DNA from: Pinus tabuliformis
Lineage: Eukaryota; Streptophyta; Pinopsida; Pinales; Pinaceae
Length of the DNA stretch: 64,000 nucleotides
Assembly (NCBI GenBank): GCA_031772625.1
Contig: CM062814.1
Coordinates: 360,441,750 to 360,505,749, forward strand
Direction: 5' to 3'
Both the position numbers and the translations under genes were made by a program. The stretch's first letter is position 1. Each line of letters opens with the position of its first letter. Positions 53,764 to 64,000 of the stretch are shown here, piece by piece. The notes beneath the pieces were generated by a model that saw only the letters and a list, made by a program, of their open reading frames with translations, was not told the DNA's origin and ran no database searches.

Positions 53764-54273
53764 TTATTGCAAATGTCTATTTAACATTCGAGAAGCAATT
53801 GTATCTGCTAATGTATTTAAAGATCTCGGAATATGCTGATATTCAATGTAATCAAATTCACATTCCAAGAGATGCACTCTCAAAAATAATCTTAATAACA
53901 CTAGATTTCTAATGGCATACACTCTATTAAGCTGTAATACAACGAGTTCAGAATCTAACCTCACTATCAAACTCCGAATCCCAAATGAAATAGATTCAGA
54001 CAATAACTCAATCACTGCACTGTACTCGGAAATGTTGTTCGTTGTTTGACCGAGGCCTATCCCATGCATAGATACTAACTCGTCAGAGGACGAATAGATA
54101 ACCCAAGCTACGGAAGAGATGTTCCGTGTATTACGACAAGCACCATCAGCGAAACCAATGTATGTTTGGAGAGGCATCGACATCTGCAATATCAAGAGTA
54201 AAACCAAGATAAGCAGGAATAATGACGAAAAGACACTCTCTAAGCTAAGCACACTGTTTAAACTAAAACACAC
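53764..54273 (-). CDS. Element E archaeal-type RNase H (aRNH), downstream of integrase
   Basis: 170 open codons ending at a stop near 53764. All four acidic positions are visible: YIGFADGACRN (Asp), NNISEYSAVIELL (Glu), IVRLDSELVVLQL (Asp) and NTLADTIAS (Asp). This is the best-preserved domain in the element, and its position after integrase is shared with D. It would be translated separately or from the end of pol. The first 25 residues are hydrophobic and may be upstream noise. The 290 bp between it and exon 3 of the antisense gene hold only a (TA)n tract near 53690. Confidence 0.78.
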   Translation of the reverse strand: MCFSLNSVLSLESVFSSLFLLILVLLLILQMSMPLQTYIGFADGACRNTRNISSVAWVIYSSSDELVSMHGIGLGQTTNNISEYSAVIELLSESISFGIRSLIVRLDSELVVLQLNRVYAIRNLVLLRLFLRVHLLECEFDYIEYQHIPRSLNTLADTIASRMLNRHLQ

Positions 54274-54322
54274 CAGCTAGAAAGAAAAACTATCCTAACT
54301 AAAAATCTCCATACCCATTCTT

Positions 54323-54889
54323 TTAAGCATAATACCTCTTCAAGTAAAGACCATTTCTGGGTTTACCCAAAGAGTCCCCATCAAAGTCTACCAATTCATA
54401 AGCCCTTTTGGCTAGCATTTTCTTGACAACATAGCGACCATGCCACATAGGAACGAGTTTTCCAGTGCCTAATTTATCATTAGCTTCATCATAAACTAAG
54501 ACTAGATCTCCTTCAAAAAAATTTCGAGGGGTCACATTTCGATCATACTGAGCTTTCATGCATTTTGCGTGAGTCTCAATCGCCAATGCAGCATCACGTC
54601 GATTCTCATCTAATTGAGCCAAGTATAACAAATGCTTTTCCTCTTCGGAAGTGGCTGGAAGTAACTCGATGGCCATTTGCAGTGACGGGATTTCGCATTC
54701 AATGGGTAACACAGCTTCCAAACCTTAGACTAGTTGGAAAGGAGTGAACCCTATTGATGTTTTTACTGAAGTTTGGTATGCCCAAAGTGCTGAAAATAGC
54801 ATGTTGTGCCAATTCGACCGATGAATCCCAATGATTCGTCAGATCATGATAACTAAAACTTTGTTGATGGATTCAACCAGACCATTCGC
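54323..54889 (-). pseudogene. Element E integrase, end of catalytic core and C-terminal domain
   Basis: After stops near 54890, 54845 and 54725 the 132-codon stretch has NRRDAALAIETHAKCMKAQY and a GPY/F-like module (VPMWHGRYVVKKML, about 54455-54415) ending KPRNGLYLKRYYA. The catalytic Glu lies in NGLVESINK just after the stop at 54890. No chromodomain is seen. Confidence 0.8.
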
Positions 54890-55420
54890 TTATGGATAAT
54901 AAGGGGTTGAACTATCGTGACGTAAACCAAGCTGGCCTGTAAGTTCGGTCATCATAACGTTTTGAAAATGACGCCCATGATCAGTGATTATCGCTTGCAG
55001 GACACCAAACCTAGCAATTATATGATTGAACACGAAAATTGCAGCTGTCTTGCCGTCTGCCTCGAATGTAGGCATCGCCTCGGCCCACTTAGTAAAATAA
55101 TCTACCGCAAGGATGATATACGCATGCCCCCCGACCGAGTGAGGGTTACATGTAATAAAATTGATACCCCATTTGGCAAAAGGACCAACGACAATTATAG
55201 GGTGGAGAGGAGCAGGTGGAGCATGCATCTTACGATCAAAAATCTGGCAGTTGTGGCATTTTCGGGCCGTTGTAATACAATCTTTAAATAAAGACGGCCA
55301 GAAGTAGCCAGCGTGCAATATCTTTTGGGTTGTGGCAAACCCAGACATACGACTGCCACACGCTCCAGAGTGACAGTCATTTAGAACCCCTTCAACTTCC
55401 TCGTGAGTTAAGCAACGTCG
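54890..55420 (-). pseudogene. Element E integrase: zinc-binding and catalytic domains
   Basis: The zinc module is LNDCHSGACG followed by ARKCHNCQIFDRK (about 55385-55235). The catalytic residues are Asp in ILAVDYFTKWAEA (about 55110), Asp in IITDHGRHFQN (about 54985) and Glu after the stop at 54890. The linker FAKWGINFITCNPHSVGGHA is typical of this clade. Confidence 0.87.
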
Positions 55421-56343
55421 AAAAACAGAGTCCCACGGCGATAAAGAGTATCTCCAATAATTTTGAATTGTTGGGACTGGAATCGAATTTTCCAACGTTC
55501 TGACCTTGAAATTTCTGGCCGAAAGGATTGGGTTTGGAGATAAATGATGATATCCCCATACCATGGATCTAAAGTGCTGATTAGAAACAAGGATTTGTCC
55601 GCAATGGGCTCCTCTGCCACAGTTTCCGTGTCAGCACGCGGGAAGTCACACATTAACTCCGCAAAAACTAAAGATTTCTTAGACTTAGATTTCTCAAATT
55701 CCAAGTCGAACTCCTGCAGGATAACGATCCATTTAGAGTACTTGCCCCCTAGCAATTGCTTGGTCAAAATGTAGATCATAAGGTTGCAATCTGAAATTAC
55801 CGTAGTTTTACGTAGTAAAATGTAGTGACAAAAACGTTGGACAGCTCGCACAGCTGCCAATGCCAATTTCTCCACATGTGAGTATTTTAGCTCAGTTGGA
55901 TTTAACGTTCGACTAAGGTAATATATCACATGTTCCGTTCCGAATTCACCTTACTGAACTAAGACCATTCCAATGGTGGAATGAGAGGCGGCGAGATACA
56001 AGAAGTAATCCTGGTTGTAGTTGGGAGGATGCAACAACGGTGCATGGGTCAATGCGTGTTTGAGTGCATCAAAAGATTTATGAGCTATCTCATCCCAATA
56101 GAATTGAGTGTTTTGTTTCAACAACTGGGTAAAACCCTTTGTAACCTCAGCGTAGCTAGGAATGAATCGTCGTAAAAAGTTTGCTTTCCCCTGCAAACTT
56201 TGGAGTTGGCGAAGACTCGAAGGAGGAAGCAATTTGATGATAGCTTCGACCTTTGAGGGATCAACGTGAATGCCAACTTTCGAAACTACAAACCCCAGCA
56301 ATCGACCCATTTCTATACAGAAGACACATTTGTGTGGGTTCAA
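55421..56343 (-). pseudogene. Element E retroviral-type RNase H with lost active site, and connection
   Basis: Begins NPHKCVFCIEMGRLLGFVVS (end of RT), continues with FLRRFIPSYAEVTKGFTQLL and YFLYLAASHSTIGMVLVQ. The catalytic TDAS is LAAS, so the first Asp is gone, in parallel with SFAS in B, C and F. A stop at 55951 and a frame break near 55408 interrupt it. VEKLALAAVRAVQRFCHYIL follows. Confidence 0.85.
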
Positions 56344-56879
56344 CTAAATACGATAATGCCTAAACCTCATAAAGATTACTCGTAAATGGACGAGGTGATC
56401 AGCTCGATGTAATGAATGAGCAGGCAAGTCATCGAGATAGGTTTCACAATGTGCTAGATGTCATGAAACGCATAAGACATTGCCCTTTGAAAAGTTGCTC
56501 TGGCATTCTTAAGCCCAAAAGGTAATTTGCAATAAGCAAATGTCCCCCATGGACAAATGAAAGCCGTTTTTGGTTGATCGGCAGATAGAATGTTGATTTT
56601 ATTGTATCCGGAAAAACCATCCATAATGGAGAATATTTCGCTGCCGGCACAATCATCAATGATTTGATCGATATAGGGGTTTGGGTAATTGTCCTTTGGA
56701 CAGTCTCGATTAATGTCCCTATAATCGATGCATATTCTTATTTCTCCCTGCTTTTTGTTAATCGGAACAATGTTCGATACCCAATCCGTTAACGGGATCG
56801 GATAAATGAAGCCTGCTTTCAACAATTTTTCAACTTGTGCTTTAATTGCAGCAGCCTTTCGTGGGTGAATCTGACACAA
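56344..56879 (-). pseudogene. Element E reverse transcriptase core
   Basis: Open from 56879 to 56454 with LTDWVSNIVPINKKQGEIRI, DYRDINRDCPKDNYPNPYID, SIMDGFSGYNKINI and KLPFGLKNARATFQRAMSYA. The catalytic YLDD (about 56425) follows in another frame, so a frameshift lies just before it. The TGA near 56876-56878 replaces an Arg codon typical of this position. The RT is of the TAT/Ogre type and differs clearly from B, C and F. Confidence 0.87.
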
Positions 56880-57736
56880 TCATTGCCGGACGGGTTTAGC
56901 ATCCGGGTAAGTCTTGATCTCATGAACAACTATCGCGGGATCAATTCCTGGCATTTCCTCATAGGACCAAGCAAACACGTCGCGGAATTCTTGAAATAGG
57001 GCCTTATATAATTGAATTTCATCATCTGTACACGAGGCACCTATATGAATGTTCTCAACAATTCCGGGCTTAACCGAAATGTCAATAGGAATAGTTCGAG
57101 AGATGTTTCCCAAATTTAACTCTGAATCGGGATGTTTCATTGGATTCTGAGGTTCCTTGACATATTTAGTTGTAAAAAATGATGAGAAATCATTTTCAAA
57201 ACGATCATCCTCAGGTAAAAATGAAGATCTGTGATGGAGATCTTCCCATGGTAAATCATCTACACATAGGATTTCACGAATTTGCTCATCAGAGTGAACA
57301 AGTTCAGAAAACATAGTTAAATCCAAGGTTGATGTGAAAATTGATTCCTCACGGACCACATTCATTAAGTCATTTTCGGTTGAACACGGGTCGGCAAACG
57401 ACTGCACGGCTTCATAGGCAATTTCATATGGGCTCAAAGGCATGGAATTGCCAAATGAGTCTATCTCAGATTCAGAAGGGACGACCGAAGGATCATCATA
57501 AATAATGGTGTCTGATGTAATCATATGAATGGTTGCAAACGAATATGATGTGTTGATTGGAGGAAAAGAAAAGTTCCCAGTAAACCGGCATCTTTAACTA
57601 GTCCTACTCCAACATCCTTATATGGGATAGTCGTTTTACCAACATGCTGAATACTCTCAGAAGAGGCTGGGTCGGATGAAAAGTAAGCCAGCTGGTCTAT
57701 TGTTATGATCTTTCCATTGTGTGGAAACTTTATTAC
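56880..57736 (-). pseudogene. Element E linker between protease and RT
   Basis: 214 open codons (57524-56880) preceded by a shorter piece. It is acidic and contains VDDLPWEDLHHRSSFLPEDD, IQLYKALFQEFRDVFAWSYE and MPGIDPAIVVHEI. Unlike B, C and F, no aRNH lies in this interval. D shares the first part up to its fusion point. Confidence 0.78.
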
Positions 57737-58171
57737 TCAAAAAACCGATGAAACGACCGCTGTCATAGCGTAAGACCAACTTCGACCCAAGAGAAGGTTG
57801 TAATCTAGAGGGGCATCAACCAGCTCCACATCTAGACTAACGGTTTTTCCTTCAACCCCTATAGGCAAATCCTGTGGAATGCCAAAAGGATGAAACCCAC
57901 AGCCATCAAAGGCCTTTAGAATTGTCGGGAATTGATTTAGTGAAGGAGAACCAAGCGATCTCCAACATTGTATCGACATAATACACGTTGAGGCTCCCTC
58001 ATCAATTACAGTATGATGAATAGGCCTGTTTTTGACTATCACTGGAATCTGGAAAGCCATCTGATGAGGCAAACGTGGTGTACTATTTTCTAGATCGAAA
58101 ATTATTAGGTTCGGGTCCTGAACATCAACAGCTCCTATAGCCGACAAAAGTAATTTACATTGTGCTGGGCA
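57737..58171 (-). pseudogene. pro: Element E aspartic protease
   Basis: The active-site loop is HHTVIDEGASTCIMSIQCW (about 58020-57965) with Asp intact, and the C-terminal hallmark is YNLLLGRSWSY (about 57800). The frame is open from 58147 to 57737. A stop near 58171 separates it from gag. It cleaves the polyprotein. Confidence 0.85.
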
Positions 58172-58990
58172 TTATTGCAGCACTTCCAAAGCCGACATTG
58201 CTGAGGGTGAAACAGCTAAATCCTCAACAATGTTATAATTCTGACCCGCTCTCGCATGTGGATTGGAAGCTGAGTTTCGAAGTATACCCTTGGCGGGCGG
58301 TTTGATTACCAAGTCTGGATTAGGTTTTTCGATCTGTAGTGGATCGGAACCAGGAGCTGAGGTTGATGGATTAGAATGAGAAGATTCTGCTTCTTTACCA
58401 TCAACAGGACTCTTACTACCATAATCTTGTGATCGAGTCGCAATCCTAACATGGGACATCATCAGTATGGGTTCTTCATTGGCACTCGAGGATGAACCTA
58501 TCATCTTACTGTCTTGAGCCGGAAGAGGATCCTTCAAAACAGCAGGAGTTTGGGAACCCTTGACAATCTTCGCAACCTCTGCACGATGAGGGCAGTCTCT
58601 TGTAAAATGTTCATCGTCACAAATGAGACAAGGATAACGAGGTTTGCGCTTTTCATCATTGGATTCTGCCTTTTCAGGTTTCTCCTTTGAACTTTTGTCC
58701 GCTTTATTCTTCTTCTTTCCTTTCTTCTTCCCACCGGATTTTGATTTGGCTGTAGATGACTCTACAACATGAATATCGGCGGAAATCTCTGCAGAAGAAT
58801 CTCTTGTTGGGGAATCAGGCAAGGTTATAATGGGAGAAGAATTCCTGGAAGACTTCTTCTTACTTTTAGTGTTAACCGTGCCAATCATACCATCGGCGGC
58901 ATGAGATCCCGAAGGAGCTGCAACGATTTGATTTTTCTTGGGAAGATCGGGGATTTTTTCATGTAACGTACCTGACTGAGTATAGACCAT
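58172..58990 (-). pseudogene. gag: Element E gag: nucleocapsid region with zinc knuckle
   Basis: 273 open codons. A Lys-rich tract with KSGGKKKGKKKNKADKSSKE (about 58740-58680) is followed by RYPCLICDDEHFTRDCPHRA (about 58645-58590), a CX2CX3HX4C knuckle identical in spacing to D. NYNIVEDLAVSPSAMSALEV marks the gag-protease border. It would bind the RNA genome. Confidence 0.85.
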
Positions 58991-58999
58991 GTCAAGGTA

Positions 59000-60720
59000 C
59001 TATGCTTGAGGAATGACTTGCTCCTCAGTAACAACTCCGGCTTTAGCAACATCTTCAGTGATCTTTGGCAACAAAGATTTTACAAACCACTCAGCCAAGA
59101 TCTGATCCGGAATAAATACCTTCACTAAACGACGTCGATGTCTCCACTCATGAATATGATCTGAAATGTACATGGATGTCGATTGTTTTAGCGAAGTTAA
59201 CAATTCCGTGCCATTGTCATATCAGACTGGCAACTAAAAATGAGTTAAAAACGAGGTAGCTAACTGACTAAAATTATAAAAAGTGCCTCGCGGTAACTCA
59301 ATGTACCACTTGGCTGCGAGACCAATTAGAGTGCGCTGGAAAATTCTAAGACAGATTGAATCATCTGTGATGGAGTTAGACGCACACCAGAGGTGGTAGG
59401 TCATCACATGGTTTGACGGGTCCTCTCCTGATTTACCTTCGAACTTGGGAATGTCACTGGGCAACTTATTCGGCATTGGCGGCCAAAACGGAAGATAATT
59501 AATGGGATCGTTCGTTAGGCACGACAAGTCAGGTAAGTCCAAAGTTGCGATAAACGGTAATTGCCGATTAGGATCCCTAAAACTCTGGGTCATGAGACCA
59601 GCCCCAGGAGGAGGATATCCAGGATAACTAGGAATAGGAATCGCGTTCAGGATATTGTATCCTCCCGGAAAACTAGGATTAACCGGACCATACTGGGGTT
59701 GTTGAGGTTGTTGATAAGTGTACCCAGGATACCGTTGATACTGATAAATTGGCTGCTGGACAGCAGGACCGAATTGGTACTGTCCCTGGTATGGTTGATA
59801 GGTGAATTGTGGTTGACTTGTGACAACCGTACTTAAACCAGGTTGTCCTATAGGCATCTGAACCGAAGTTTGAATCGTAGATCCAGACTGTGGTAAAGAT
59901 GTCTGAGGAGTAGATACAGGAACAGTAGAAACCGGAGCTGTCGATACTCCAAAAGTAGGTGGGGTAGATTGAACAGATGTAGCGGTAGTTGTAGCAGTCG
60001 TTTGAGGCGGAGTACGAGGTGTACTAGGCCCAGGCTGAGAAACTACCAAAGGTACAGAAGTTTGAATGTTAGACTGGACTGGTTGCTGGGGTGTACCAGA
60101 AACTAAGGGTTGTCCAGTTTGAGATGACAACTGTACACTTGGCTGTAACACCTGTTGGGTTTGCGATGGATCCCACACTATATTCATTCCGGGGTACTGA
60201 CCCATAACAGGTTGAGAATACTGAGGACCATAATCGGGTTGAGGGTAGGATTGATAATTGAAAGGTACATTTCCCGTTCCTTGAACAAACGTTTGACCTT
60301 GGGGTGGTTGGAAACCTTGGTTCGAGTATTGACCTTGGGGTTGATACCCTTGAGGCACATACTGATACTGGGGTTGACCTTGAGGTATAAATTGATACTG
60401 GGGTTAACCTTGGGGTGCATATTGAGTCTCGGGTTGACCTTGAGGAACGTACTGTCCCGTAGGTATGTACTGTCCTTGAGGTTGCCCCCCAGATGCAAAT
60501 TGTGTACCTTGAGGTTGCCCCCCAGGCGTTAATTGAGGCTGCCCCCCAGGCGGTAACTGGCCACCTTGAGGTTGAGGATTGGGAATAGAACCTAACATCA
60601 TAAGAATGTCTTCTATGCTCAACGGCTTTGTACCATTGCTTCCAGTTAATAACCCTTGCTCAATGGGTTGAGGAGATGCTCCCAAAAATGTACCCGAAAG
60701 AGACTGATACCCAGAGGGAA
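59000..60720 (-). pseudogene. gag: Element E gag: Q/G-rich repeats and capsid-like core
   Basis: The N-terminal half (60685-59600) is built of repeated PQG/GQY/QPQ units, visible in DNA as recurring CCTTGGGGTTGA/CCTTGAGGTTGC words. The capsid core has LPSDIPKFEGKSGEDPSNHV (about 59480-59425) and a WYIELPRG helix (about 59310). Stops occur at about 60404, 59234 (Phe-TAG-Leu-Pro, the same site as in D) and 59000 (TAG where D has Gln). Confidence 0.83.
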
Positions 60721-60733
60721 CAGATGGACCGCC

Positions 60734-61450
60734 TTACAAAAAGGATTCGGGCGATTGAGTAAACATGGACAACTGTCCTGACATATTTACGGGAGTAAAA
60801 AAACCTCTAGGTGTTGAGTGATAAGGAGCACGAGGTGGTGAAAAAATTAACCCTGAGTTTTCTAAATAATTAGTCAAAGAAAGATACCAAGAACTGCTCC
60901 TAGGTGGACTGTAAAAAATTGATTCACGCTCCCTTAGTTGAATAACAGGTTGATTTTCAGGGATAGGGATGCCTACTTCTTCTTCTTTCGAAGCAAGTTC
61001 TTCAATAGAAATAAGTCCAGAAGGAAGATCTTGGATGATTACTCTTTCTACCCTAGGTGAACCAGGACCACTAAAAGTTGGAGAAACAAACCCCGATGTC
61101 AGAGTAGCAGCAAATTCACTTTCAGGCTCGGATATTTCAGGTTCTTCACCTATATCACTAGTAGATGAAAAGCTACCAGCGATTTCGGAGACAAACACTG
61201 ACTGTGGATTATAATATGCTACTAACGGTTGAAAATCAGGATGTACTATCAAAGAAGATTCTCCTTCTTCCAGTGACCCAACTCTACTGTCTCTAGGAGT
61301 TACGAGGACTTTTAAGCCTTCAAGTTGGCTCGGTACTTCCTCAGGAGGTTGGCCCCGAAGTCTACAGGACTTCCTCAGTAACTCAGCCACATTTATAATC
61401 GCAGGAGACTGGCCCCGAAGTCTACGGGTCTGTCTTGGTAATTCAGCCAC
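60734..61450 (-). pseudogene. gag: Element E gag, N-terminal variable region
   Basis: An open frame of 238 codons from ATG 61450 (MAELPRQTRRLRG). The first about 30 residues are duplicated (NVAELLRKSCRLRGQ), visible as a DNA repeat at 61360-61446. IQDLPSGLISIEELASKEEE corresponds to LPPGLIAIEEIA of D. It is acidic and Ser/Pro-rich with no recognised domain. Confidence 0.75.
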
Positions 61451-63391
61451 AGTTAAAGACTTTTAACTACTTCACACGCAAACAAAGTAAAATCTCAATG
61501 AAAAGCACCTAAGGTCTCTAATGAACTAAAAAAATTTGAATCACACGCCTAAAGAATCTAGGAGATCAAACACACAAACAGTAACTTTTCGGACTTAAAA
61601 CACTAGTTGGTGATGAAATCCAACATCGCAGAGTTCAATACAGAAATGGCGGTTGGAACAGTTACCCCGACAACCTGCTTAATGAATAGACTAGCACAAG
61701 TTCCTCCACTTAACCATCTCGAGTGAAGTGAACCCCCCAAAAAATCCAAGTGAGTCTAGCCGACATCTGCTCCAGGTACAGTGGGATCTTCCCACCACTG
61801 TCACCTCAGGAAGAGTCCTAAAGAATATGGCCACTAAGGTTACCAACTGAGACAAATACACCTAGGGGAACAGTCTACGATCCGATACGCACGCAAGGGC
61901 AGAGCAGCAAGCTCAATCCCCTTGAATGCTCCTTGACATAATCCAAGGTTTATGAACAAGTGACCCCAGGCTCCTCGACAATGGTTAATCCGAGGCTTAC
62001 CATTTTTAATACGTGAATATCTGGCGTCGTTCCCAATGAGGAAGGATTGATTCCCATACTGGTTTAGACACGATCTCGTGCTTCTCCTTTAAAAGGAGCT
62101 TTCCCAGAGCATAAATGCAACAATTGGATTTCTTCCTTATCACAAGATACAGCTACTTGTTTGTTTTTACTGTCTTGGAGAATTAATTACTCTCCTACTC
62201 CAAGACACTAGCCTAAGCTAAGTTGGTGCATCAGATCCCTAGAAATAAAAATGTTACTAGGTGAATTTTACTTTAAGCGTTAATTTTAGTGGTTTTTGTT
62301 TAAGTCCAAAGGTGCGGAGATGAAACTCGTGGTATGATGACTCGACTCAAAATCACTAAAAATGCACCTAAGATGATCTAAATAATCTTTTTCTCTTCGA
62401 TGAACTTCTAAACTAAGAAAGAGTTTGAGAATGCAAATACTTTGTAAACACAAATCTTTCTCAATTAAACAAATTAAAAGAAGAGCTTTTCCTTTCCGAA
62501 GCACTCAAAACGAGACAACTAGTTATTTCACAAAAATTTCCATTTTTCGTTTCAAAGCACTCAATCACTACAAGAAACAAACTTTTTTACAAAAGAGATT
62601 TTTTATATTTTTTAATAAAAGACTCAAAACTAATGAAAATGACTAACTTTGAGATCTACAAACTATAAAAATCTATTTGAAGTCAAAGCCTACTAAAAGT
62701 CTTTTTTAAGGATGTTTTACTTAGCTAGATGCAAGCTAAGGACTAATTTATGCAGAATCATAAATCAGTCAAGAACAACCAATTTTGTTTTCTTTTTGAA
62801 AATGAAAATCCAAACTTTCAAACACAAGCTTTTCGAAGTTTTGTAAAGAGAAAACTCAAAGTGGATTCCTCAAACAAGGGGAGATTTCATCAATGGTCAG
62901 ACTCATAAGAAGGTTGGTAGACACTAAGGTGATCTGAAGTCCCTACAGCTTCTAAGCTCAGAGCCACTACACAACCACAATGAAAAACAAACCGAACAAG
63001 TAAAACTCCTAGGAATTTCACCTAAAACCCTAACACTAACGAAATCAATCCAAGGAAATATTCTGATAAGTTATATGCAGGTCTGGATAGTGGATAACAA
63101 TTTCTAAACACAAACTAAGCTGACTGACAGAGGAAATTTTAGGGTTTTCAAAATTTTGACAGGGTCCGCAGGCACACAGTTGGCACAGGTGCGGTCCCTC
63201 TCTGTGCTAAAAGCCAAGCTGCGGGTAAGTACGCACTGTGTCAAATGGCTAGGGTGCGGTCCTCTCCCAAAGCTATGAAAAACGAAAAAAAACCCTGGAT
63301 CTACAAACTCTACCCAATTTTACACACAACAAGCCAAAAACAGAAACAAAAATAGAGTTTCTCAGGTCAAAGTAAAAACAAGGAAAACAAT
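61451..63391 (-). other. Untranslated leader of element E
   Basis: About 1.9 kb without a supported gene. A GC-rich module lies at about 63165-63262 (GGGTCCGCAGGCACACAG, CAGGTGCGGTCC, GCACTGTGTC, GGGTGCGGTCC on the plus strand), matching the E LTR and intron modules. The remainder is AT-rich; the small open frames at 62286-62646 are unsupported. Confidence 0.65.
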
Positions 63392-63395
63392 CAAG

Positions 63396-63413
63396 TCCCC
63401 AGTGGAGTCACCA
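63396..63413 (-). other. Primer binding site of element E
   Basis: TGGTGACTCCACTGGGGA on the minus strand, three bases from the LTR end. It differs from the C site at one base. Confidence 0.85.
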
Positions 63414-63416
63414 TTT

Positions 63417-64000
63417 TGTCACATGGAATATGTCAATCTTGCGGACAAGGTAGACCTTCCTAGAATCTAAAGAAGACCTAATGACAAGCAAACCAACCAG
63501 ACATTATCTTTCTCTAAATATGCTTTGATAAACAATAGCAAACAAGTGTTTTTTAGGGCCTACCTTAGGTCCAACGCAAGCTTGTGGATGCCCTCACTTC
63601 TTCGATCCAAATGAGCTCCTTTTCGCAAATCTCCAAACAAAAACAAAGCAAACAAATTAAATAGCACCTGAAAATCCAATTGCATAAAACATATTTAACA
63701 TGAAAGTCAAGGAGTCCATGAAACAAATAACATAAGACACTCATTGAGAAAAATGAGTTTGATTGTATTAATTCAAAAGAAGAAGAACTTTACAACCTTT
63801 GCCTTGACGCTGTACAAGCTCCTCCCAGGGTCTAGCAAGAAGTCTCCTCTACTTTGACAAGTTTCACTCACTCCCCAATGAAGCCAAAAAGATGTGTGAT
63901 CTCTCCTATTAAACTCAACTAGGAAGTCTTGATTTCACTAGCATTTACCCTCAAAAATGTTCAGCTTCTAACCTCCCCAGCAACCAGCCCAATGACTATA
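63417..64000 (-). repeat. Element E 5' LTR, partial
   Basis: Starts TGTCACATGG on the plus strand and matches 49077-49660 up to the window end. By length comparison it should end near 64470. Confidence 0.92.

Larger units (their letters stand above)
49077..64000 (-). mobile_element. Element E: TAT-like Ty3/gypsy retrotransposon (5' LTR truncated by window end)
   Basis: A minus-strand element with 3' LTR 49077-50131 and 5' LTR from 63417 off the window. The order is gag, protease, RT, RNase H, integrase, aRNH, antisense PMD-like gene, polypurine tract, LTR. It is related to D but distant from B, C and F in RT. All genes are broken by stops or frameshifts. Confidence 0.92.

Overview
The window holds no ordinary host gene, tRNA or rRNA that I can recognise. 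It is a nest of Ty3/gypsy LTR retrotransposons inserted into one another, the intergenic landscape of a large plant genome. The families look TAT-like: each has a second, archaeal-type RNase H (aRNH). Insertions bearing hammerhead-ribozyme motifs in the style of Penelope-like elements, a group reported from conifers, make a gymnosperm the best guess. That guess is an inference of moderate confidence.

Layout. Element B (minus strand) is the outermost element and its outer ends lie outside the window. Its internal region is 38490-46451. Its 3' LTR is 1-2957 plus 36005-38489, split by element D and running off the left edge. Its 5' LTR is 46452-49076, then interrupted by element E and running off the right edge. 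The reconstructed LTR is roughly 6.8 kb and contains a long gene-like frame (eORF). Element D (plus strand, 2958-35999) sits in the eORF of B's 3' LTR, with target-site duplication (TSD) GGAGG. D keeps gag and protease, then switches at about 9540 into a different family, F (9540-30741). F has lost its 5' LTR, gag and protease but keeps aRNH, RT, RNase H, integrase and its 3' LTR, which also contains an eORF. Element C (plus strand, 13512-26813, TSD GATCT) is inserted in F's LTR and is the youngest and most complete copy. Element E (minus strand, 49077 to beyond 64000) is inserted in the eORF of B's 5' LTR and is related to D.

Two architectures are present. B, C and F have the order gag-protease-aRNH-RT-RNase H-integrase. 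In B and F the LTR is several kb long, carries a sense-strand eORF (plant-transposon-protein-like N-terminus, coiled-coil C-terminus) and has a TATA-like box on each side of it. D and E have about 1.05 kb LTRs. Their aRNH lies after integrase, and an antisense gene resembling the plant mobile domain (PMD) lies between aRNH and the 3' LTR, with two apparent introns.

All coding regions carry stops or frameshifts, many of them CAG to TAG or CGA to TGA, as expected from deamination of methylated cytosines. The most notable points are the gene-carrying LTRs, the spliced antisense PMD-like gene, family-specific GC-rich modules repeated at three noncoding sites within each of D and E, and the hammerhead-like foldback insertions.
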